A stretch of DNA of 64,000 nt from Hyphomicrobiales bacterium. GTDB taxonomy: Bacteria; Pseudomonadota; Alphaproteobacteria; Rhizobiales; Methyloligellaceae. The notes under the pieces were generated by a model. The model saw nothing but the letters and a program-made list of their open reading frames with translations, searched no databases and was not told the DNA's origin. Every line of letters starts with the position of its first letter. The first letter of the stretch is position 1. A program made the translations under genes and the position numbers. The stretch lies in NCBI GenBank assembly GCA_028280515.1, contig JANQLP010000155.1, positions 38,119-102,118 on the forward strand, written 5' to 3'. Below, piece by piece: positions 60,531-64,000 of the stretch.

Positions 60531-61487
60531 ATGCAGCAGATTCCCACATCCGAAGTTGACGCCATTCGCTCCGCATCGCGGATGATCGTCCGCGAACTGG
60601 GCTTCATGAACGCTCATCTCGCCGACACGGACCTCTCAGCGTCCGGCGTGCACGCGATCATCGAAATCGGCGCGCGCCCGGCGATCAGCGCCAAGGACCT
60701 CGCGCTCCTCCTGCGGCTGGAGAAGTCCACCGTCAGCCGATTGATCAAAAACCTGATCCAGCGCGGACTGGTCCGCACGGAGCCGTCCGCTTCGGACGCG
60801 CGTCAGCATGATCTGCATCTGACCGGTGAGGGGCGGCGTGTCTTCCGCCAGATCGAGGCGTTCGGGCGCAATCAGGTGCGTTCGGCCTTGGACGCCCTCC
60901 CATCCAAGGCGCGCGGCGTCATTCGGGACGGGCTGTCGGCTTATGCTGACGCCCTGGCTGTGCGCGGCGACAGTGAAACGTCAGACCTGAACACGAACAT
61001 TGAACTCATCGAAGGCTACACGCCTGCGCTGCTCGGACGGGTCACAGAGATGCATGCCCGCTTCTACGCGCGGCACCACGGTTTCGGACCCGTGTTCGAA
61101 CGCAAGGTGGCCGGCGAAATGGCCGGGTTTCTCGGGCGCATCGACCGTCCGTGCAACGCGGTCTGGTCGGTGCATATGGGAAACGAGCTGGTCGGGTCGG
61201 TCTCCATCGACGGCGACGACCTGGAGGAGGGCCAGGCTCATCTGCGCTGGTTCATCGTCGACGAGCGCGTGCAGGGCTGCGGGGCCGGACACATGCTGAT
61301 CTCGGCGGCAATGGACTTCGTCGACAGGCAGGGCTTCGACGAAACTCACCTGTGGACCTTCAAGGGGCTGAACGCGGCGCGCCGGCTCTATGAGCGCGCG
61401 GGCTTCACCCTCGTTGAGGAGCGGCCGGGCGCCCGGTGGGGCACGGAAGTGCTGGAGCAACGTTTCGTGCGCCCAGCGCACGCGTGA
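60531..61487 (+). CDS. MarR-type regulator fused to GNAT acetyltransferase
   Basis: 318 residues: N-terminal winged helix-turn-helix of the MarR type (LRLEKSTVSRLIKNLIQRGL, about 60-79, and the wing TEPSASDARQHDLHLT) and a C-terminal GNAT domain (about 165-318) with the acetyl-CoA loop VDERVQGCGAGHMLISAAMD near 250. The pair is a recognised bacterial fusion, in which acetylation may tune the same pathway. A perfect 19-base palindrome lies just upstream. It is followed by the M19 dipeptidase after ten bases. Start ATG at 60531, no clear Shine-Dalgarno. Confidence 0.85.
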   Translation: MQQIPTSEVDAIRSASRMIVRELGFMNAHLADTDLSASGVHAIIEIGARPAISAKDLALLLRLEKSTVSRLIKNLIQRGLVRTEPSASDARQHDLHLTGEGRRVFRQIEAFGRNQVRSALDALPSKARGVIRDGLSAYADALAVRGDSETSDLNTNIELIEGYTPALLGRVTEMHARFYARHHGFGPVFERKVAGEMAGFLGRIDRPCNAVWSVHMGNELVGSVSIDGDDLEEGQAHLRWFIVDERVQGCGAGHMLISAAMDFVDRQGFDETHLWTFKGLNAARRLYERAGFTLVEERPGARWGTEVLEQRFVRPAHA

Positions 61488-61497
61488 GGAGACCGTC

Positions 61498-62472
61498 ATG
61501 GCGAACAGGGGCCCAATGATCATCGACGGGCTGGTGATCTCGAAATGGAGCCGTGAGGTTTTCGCCGACATGCAGCGCGGCGGCCTGACCGCAGCCAACT
61601 GCACTTGCTCGGTGTGGGAGGGGTTCCGCGAGACGATGGAGAACATCGCCGCGTGGAAAACATGGCTGAAGGAGAACGACGACCTCATCCTGCAGGTCTA
61701 CTCCGCTGATGACATTGAGACCGCGCACGCGCAGGGCAGGGTCGGCGTCATTCTCGGCTGGCAGAACACCTCGGCCATCGAGGACCGGATCGACCTGCTG
61801 CCCCTGTTTCACGAACTGGGCGTGAGGATCGCGCAATTCACCTACAACAACCAGAACTATGCCGGCAGCGGCTGCTGGGAGACGCGCGACGGCGGCGTGA
61901 CGGATTTCGGCCGCGACCTGATTGCCAAACTGAACGAGCTCCGCATCCTGATCGACCTGTCCCATGTGGGGCCCGTCACCAGCCGCGAGACCATCAAGAT
62001 CTCCGAACAGCCCGTCGCCTACACCCATTGCAGCCCCGCGGCGCTGCTCGACTATCCGCGCAACAAGTCGGACGAAGAACTGAAGTTCATTGTCGGCAAG
62101 GGCGGGTTCGTCGGCTTCGCACCTTATCCCCGTTTCATGCCCAAGGGAGATGAGACGACGCTGGAGGATTGCGTCGAGGCGATGGAATACGTGATTGGCG
62201 TGATCGGCGAGGACAATATGGGCATCGGCACCGATTTCACCCAAGGCCACGATGCCGACTGGTTCGACTGGCTGCGCCGCGACAAAGGCGTCAACGCTAT
62301 GCGCGTTCCGGGCCAGGGCACGGTGAGCAAACCTGCGATCGGGTTCGAGAACCTGACGAAATATCCGGCAATGATCGAAGCGATGGAAAAGCGCAACTGG
62401 CCCTCGGAGCGGATCGAGAAGGTGATGGGCCGCAACTGGTTCCGCTTCCTGAGGGAGGTGTGGGCCGGGTGA
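61498..62472 (+). CDS. M19 membrane-dipeptidase-like protein, atypical metal site
   Basis: 324 residues of the renal-dipeptidase family: DLSHVGPVTS (about 156-165) and PVAYTHCSPA (about 174-183) supply the His ligands of the second half. The usual N-terminal HxD pair (DGHND) reads IDGLVISKWSR, and the bridging-Glu segment reads GVILGWQNTS, so key ligands are replaced. AGGAG sits upstream of the ATG. It is co-directional with the MarR-GNAT gene. Relatives with the same altered N terminus are known; whether they hydrolyse dipeptides is uncertain. Confidence 0.8.
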   Translation: MANRGPMIIDGLVISKWSREVFADMQRGGLTAANCTCSVWEGFRETMENIAAWKTWLKENDDLILQVYSADDIETAHAQGRVGVILGWQNTSAIEDRIDLLPLFHELGVRIAQFTYNNQNYAGSGCWETRDGGVTDFGRDLIAKLNELRILIDLSHVGPVTSRETIKISEQPVAYTHCSPAALLDYPRNKSDEELKFIVGKGGFVGFAPYPRFMPKGDETTLEDCVEAMEYVIGVIGEDNMGIGTDFTQGHDADWFDWLRRDKGVNAMRVPGQGTVSKPAIGFENLTKYPAMIEAMEKRNWPSERIEKVMGRNWFRFLREVWAG

Positions 62473-62484
62473 CCGTTTCGTCCG

Positions 62485-64000
62485 CTACTGCCCCTGCAGC
62501 GTGAAGCCGACCGTGGCGCCGGGCCCGAGCGGCAAATCAAGCGCCGTCCAGCCGACGATAATCGCAATACCGGCGATCATCAGCCAGATGGAGTAGGGAA
62601 TCATCACCGCCATCAGGCTGCCGATGCCGAAGTCCTTGTCCCAGCGCTGGCAGAAGATCAAGATCAGCGGGAAGTAGACCATCAGCGGCGTGATGATGTT
62701 GGTGGCGGAGTCGCCGATGCGGTAGGCCGCGGTCGCCGTTTCCGGGCTGATGTTGAGGAGCATCAGCATGGGCACGAGGATGGGTGCGAGCAGCGCCCAC
62801 TTGGCCGACGCGGAACCCACGAACAGGTTGATGACGCCGGAGAGGATCGTCAGGCCGGCAAGCAGCAGCGGTCCCGGCATGTTGGTCCAGCGCAGGAACT
62901 CCGCGCCGTCGATGGCGAGGATGAGCCCCAGGTTCGACCACACGAACATGACCACGAAGTGGGCGGCGGCGAAGGCGAGCACCAGATAGTAGCCCATCTC
63001 GGCCATGGACGCGGTCATCAGCTTGACGAGATCGCGGTGGCTCGCGATGACGCCGGTCTTCGCGCCGTAGACCCACCCCGCGAGCAGAAACACGAAGAAG
63101 AACCCGGCGACCAGCGACTGGTAGAGCGGGTTCAGCCGCGCCTCGGGCCGCACCTCTTCATCGATCAGCGGTGTGCCGGGCCCGATGGTGAACACCACCC
63201 ACACGAGCACCACGGCGAGGATGGTGAGCAGACCCCATTTGAGGCCCCGGCGTTCTGCGTCCGACAGCGGGCCCTGAATGGGCTGGTCCGTGTCGGCCAC
63301 TGTGCCGCCTTTCCATTTGCCCAGGCGCGGCTCCAGCTGCCGGTCGGTGATGTACCAGATGACCGGGAGATAGACGAAGAACAGCGCCATCAGCAGATAC
63401 CAGTTGCCGGCGATGTTGGCGTTCCATTCCGGATCGAGGATCTCCGCGCCCGCTTCGGTGATACCGAACAGCAGCGCGTCGAGCTGGCCCGGAAACAGGT
63501 TGGCGGAAAAGCCGCCCGAAACGCCGGCAAAGGCCCCGGCGATGCCGGCCACCGGATGGCGCCCGGCGGCGGCAAAGATCACACCGGCCAAGGGAATGAG
63601 CACCACATAGGCGGCGTCCATGGCAAGATTGCCGATCATGCCGACGCCGACGATGACGGGTGTCAGCAGCGCCTTCGGCGCATCGGCGACACTCGCGCGC
63701 ATGGCTGCACCCAGAAAGCCCGTGCGCTCCGCCACACCGGCCCCCAGCATGACCACCAGCGTGTACCCCAGCGGGTGGAAATGGGTGAAGGTGGTCGGCA
63801 TCTCGGTGAGCAGGCGGCGCAGGTTCTCCGCCGACAGCAGACTCTGCGCGTTCACCGGGTCGTTGGTAACGGGATGAATGGCCGAGAGCCCGGCGAGGGA
63901 AGCCACCACCGAAACGGCCATCAGAATGCCGATCAGCCAGACAAAGAGGAACACCGGATCGGGCAGGCGGTTCCCCGTGCGCTCAATCGCCCCGATGAAG
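62485..64000 (-). CDS. AbgT-family transporter (p-aminobenzoyl-glutamate type), partial
   Basis: The frame runs off the right edge: residues continue upstream of 63954 as IGAIERTGNRLPDPVFLFVW, the typical AbgT beginning, so the true start lies beyond the window. At least 504 residues remain with about ten helices and the family hairpins GVSGGFSANLFPGQ and GSASAKWALLAPILVPMLML. AbgT members export folate-breakdown product p-aminobenzoyl-glutamate or sulfonamides. It converges on the dipeptidase gene; the combination with a dipeptidase and an M20 amidohydrolase hints at amide-linked amino-acid metabolism. Confidence 0.9.
   Translation of the reverse strand, partial: FIGAIERTGNRLPDPVFLFVWLIGILMAVSVVASLAGLSAIHPVTNDPVNAQSLLSAENLRRLLTEMPTTFTHFHPLGYTLVVMLGAGVAERTGFLGAAMRASVADAPKALLTPVIVGVGMIGNLAMDAAYVVLIPLAGVIFAAAGRHPVAGIAGAFAGVSGGFSANLFPGQLDALLFGITEAGAEILDPEWNANIAGNWYLLMALFFVYLPVIWYITDRQLEPRLGKWKGGTVADTDQPIQGPLSDAERRGLKWGLLTILAVVLVWVVFTIGPGTPLIDEEVRPEARLNPLYQSLVAGFFFVFLLAGWVYGAKTGVIASHRDLVKLMTASMAEMGYYLVLAFAAAHFVVMFVWSNLGLILAIDGAEFLRWTNMPGPLLLAGLTILSGVINLFVGSASAKWALLAPILVPMLMLLNISPETATAAYRIGDSATNIITPLMVYFPLILIFCQRWDKDFGIGSLMAVMIPYSIWLMIAGIAIIVGWTALDLPLGPGATVGFTLQGQ

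Noticed and set aside
63952..63954. GTG at 63954 as start of the AbgT transporter
   Set aside because: The family-typical sequence IGAIERTGNRLPDPV continues upstream in frame to the window edge, so the gene is truncated by the window.

Overview
The window is about 60% G+C, densely coded on both strands, and most likely from an alphaproteobacterium, probably a Hyphomicrobiales (Rhizobiales)-type organism. The pointers are a DUF2865 protein, a cspA-rpsU pair, FNR-type regulation, palindromic intergenic repeats of the kind common in that group, and a large load of ABC, MFS and FAD/GcvT dehydrogenase genes. No rRNA, tRNA, CRISPR array, phage or insertion sequence was recognised, so it reads as chromosomal accessory and catabolic territory.

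Layout. 0-5.5 kb: a patatin-like lipase converges on a two-gene unit made of a VIT/vWA surface protein with a GlyGly-CTERM tail and a rhombosortase-like rhomboid protease, divergent from a TetR regulator; a PPK2 kinase follows. 5.5-14.8 kb: a kinase-like/TolB-N/TPR fusion, membrane proteins, a sulfotransferase, two coupled micro-ORFs, a YCII protein divergent from a LysR regulator, a 42-residue membrane peptide and an EamA transporter. 14.8-26.3 kb: a ureohydrolase, a NamZ-type (DUF1343) hydrolase coupled to an A+T-richer beta-propeller gene, small secreted proteins, a spondin-domain protein, a 2OG-oxygenase-like protein, a DUF2946/outer-membrane pair and a di-haem cytochrome c peroxidase behind an FNR-like box. 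Two related palindromic repeats flank an NTF2-like gene. 26.5-34.5 kb: an SLC13 transporter, glycerate kinase, a DCC-thioredoxin/saccharopine-dehydrogenase-like pair, and a solo LuxR regulator with a lux-box-like palindrome just downstream.

34.6-45.4 kb is the most coherent cassette: a glutamine-synthetase-like ligase and a TauABC-type importer on the minus strand, divergent from a LacI regulator and two paralogous flavin/GcvT dehydrogenases of the dimethylglycine/sarcosine dehydrogenase type. LacI-type operators lie in the shared intergenic region. The likely theme is uptake and oxidative N-demethylation of a methylated amine or amino-sulfonate. It ends in two stacked palindromic repeats and the remnant of an AraC regulator gene. 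45.7-54 kb: a LysR regulator, a large repeat-containing secreted protein, and an AraC regulator divergent from a four-gene methyltransferase / cupin dioxygenase / hydrolase / MFS unit.

54-64 kb: an M20 amidohydrolase, a fatty-acid desaturase, rpsU (apparently with a CTG start) behind cspA, NTF2 and VOC proteins, an MFS transporter divergent from a LysR regulator, and a MarR-GNAT regulator (palindromic operator at its start) leading an atypical M19 dipeptidase, facing an AbgT-type transporter that runs off the right edge.

The two observations I would follow first are the dedicated rhombosortase/GlyGly-CTERM pair and the TauABC/GS/dual-dehydrogenase cassette. The kinase-TolB_N-TPR fusion comes third.
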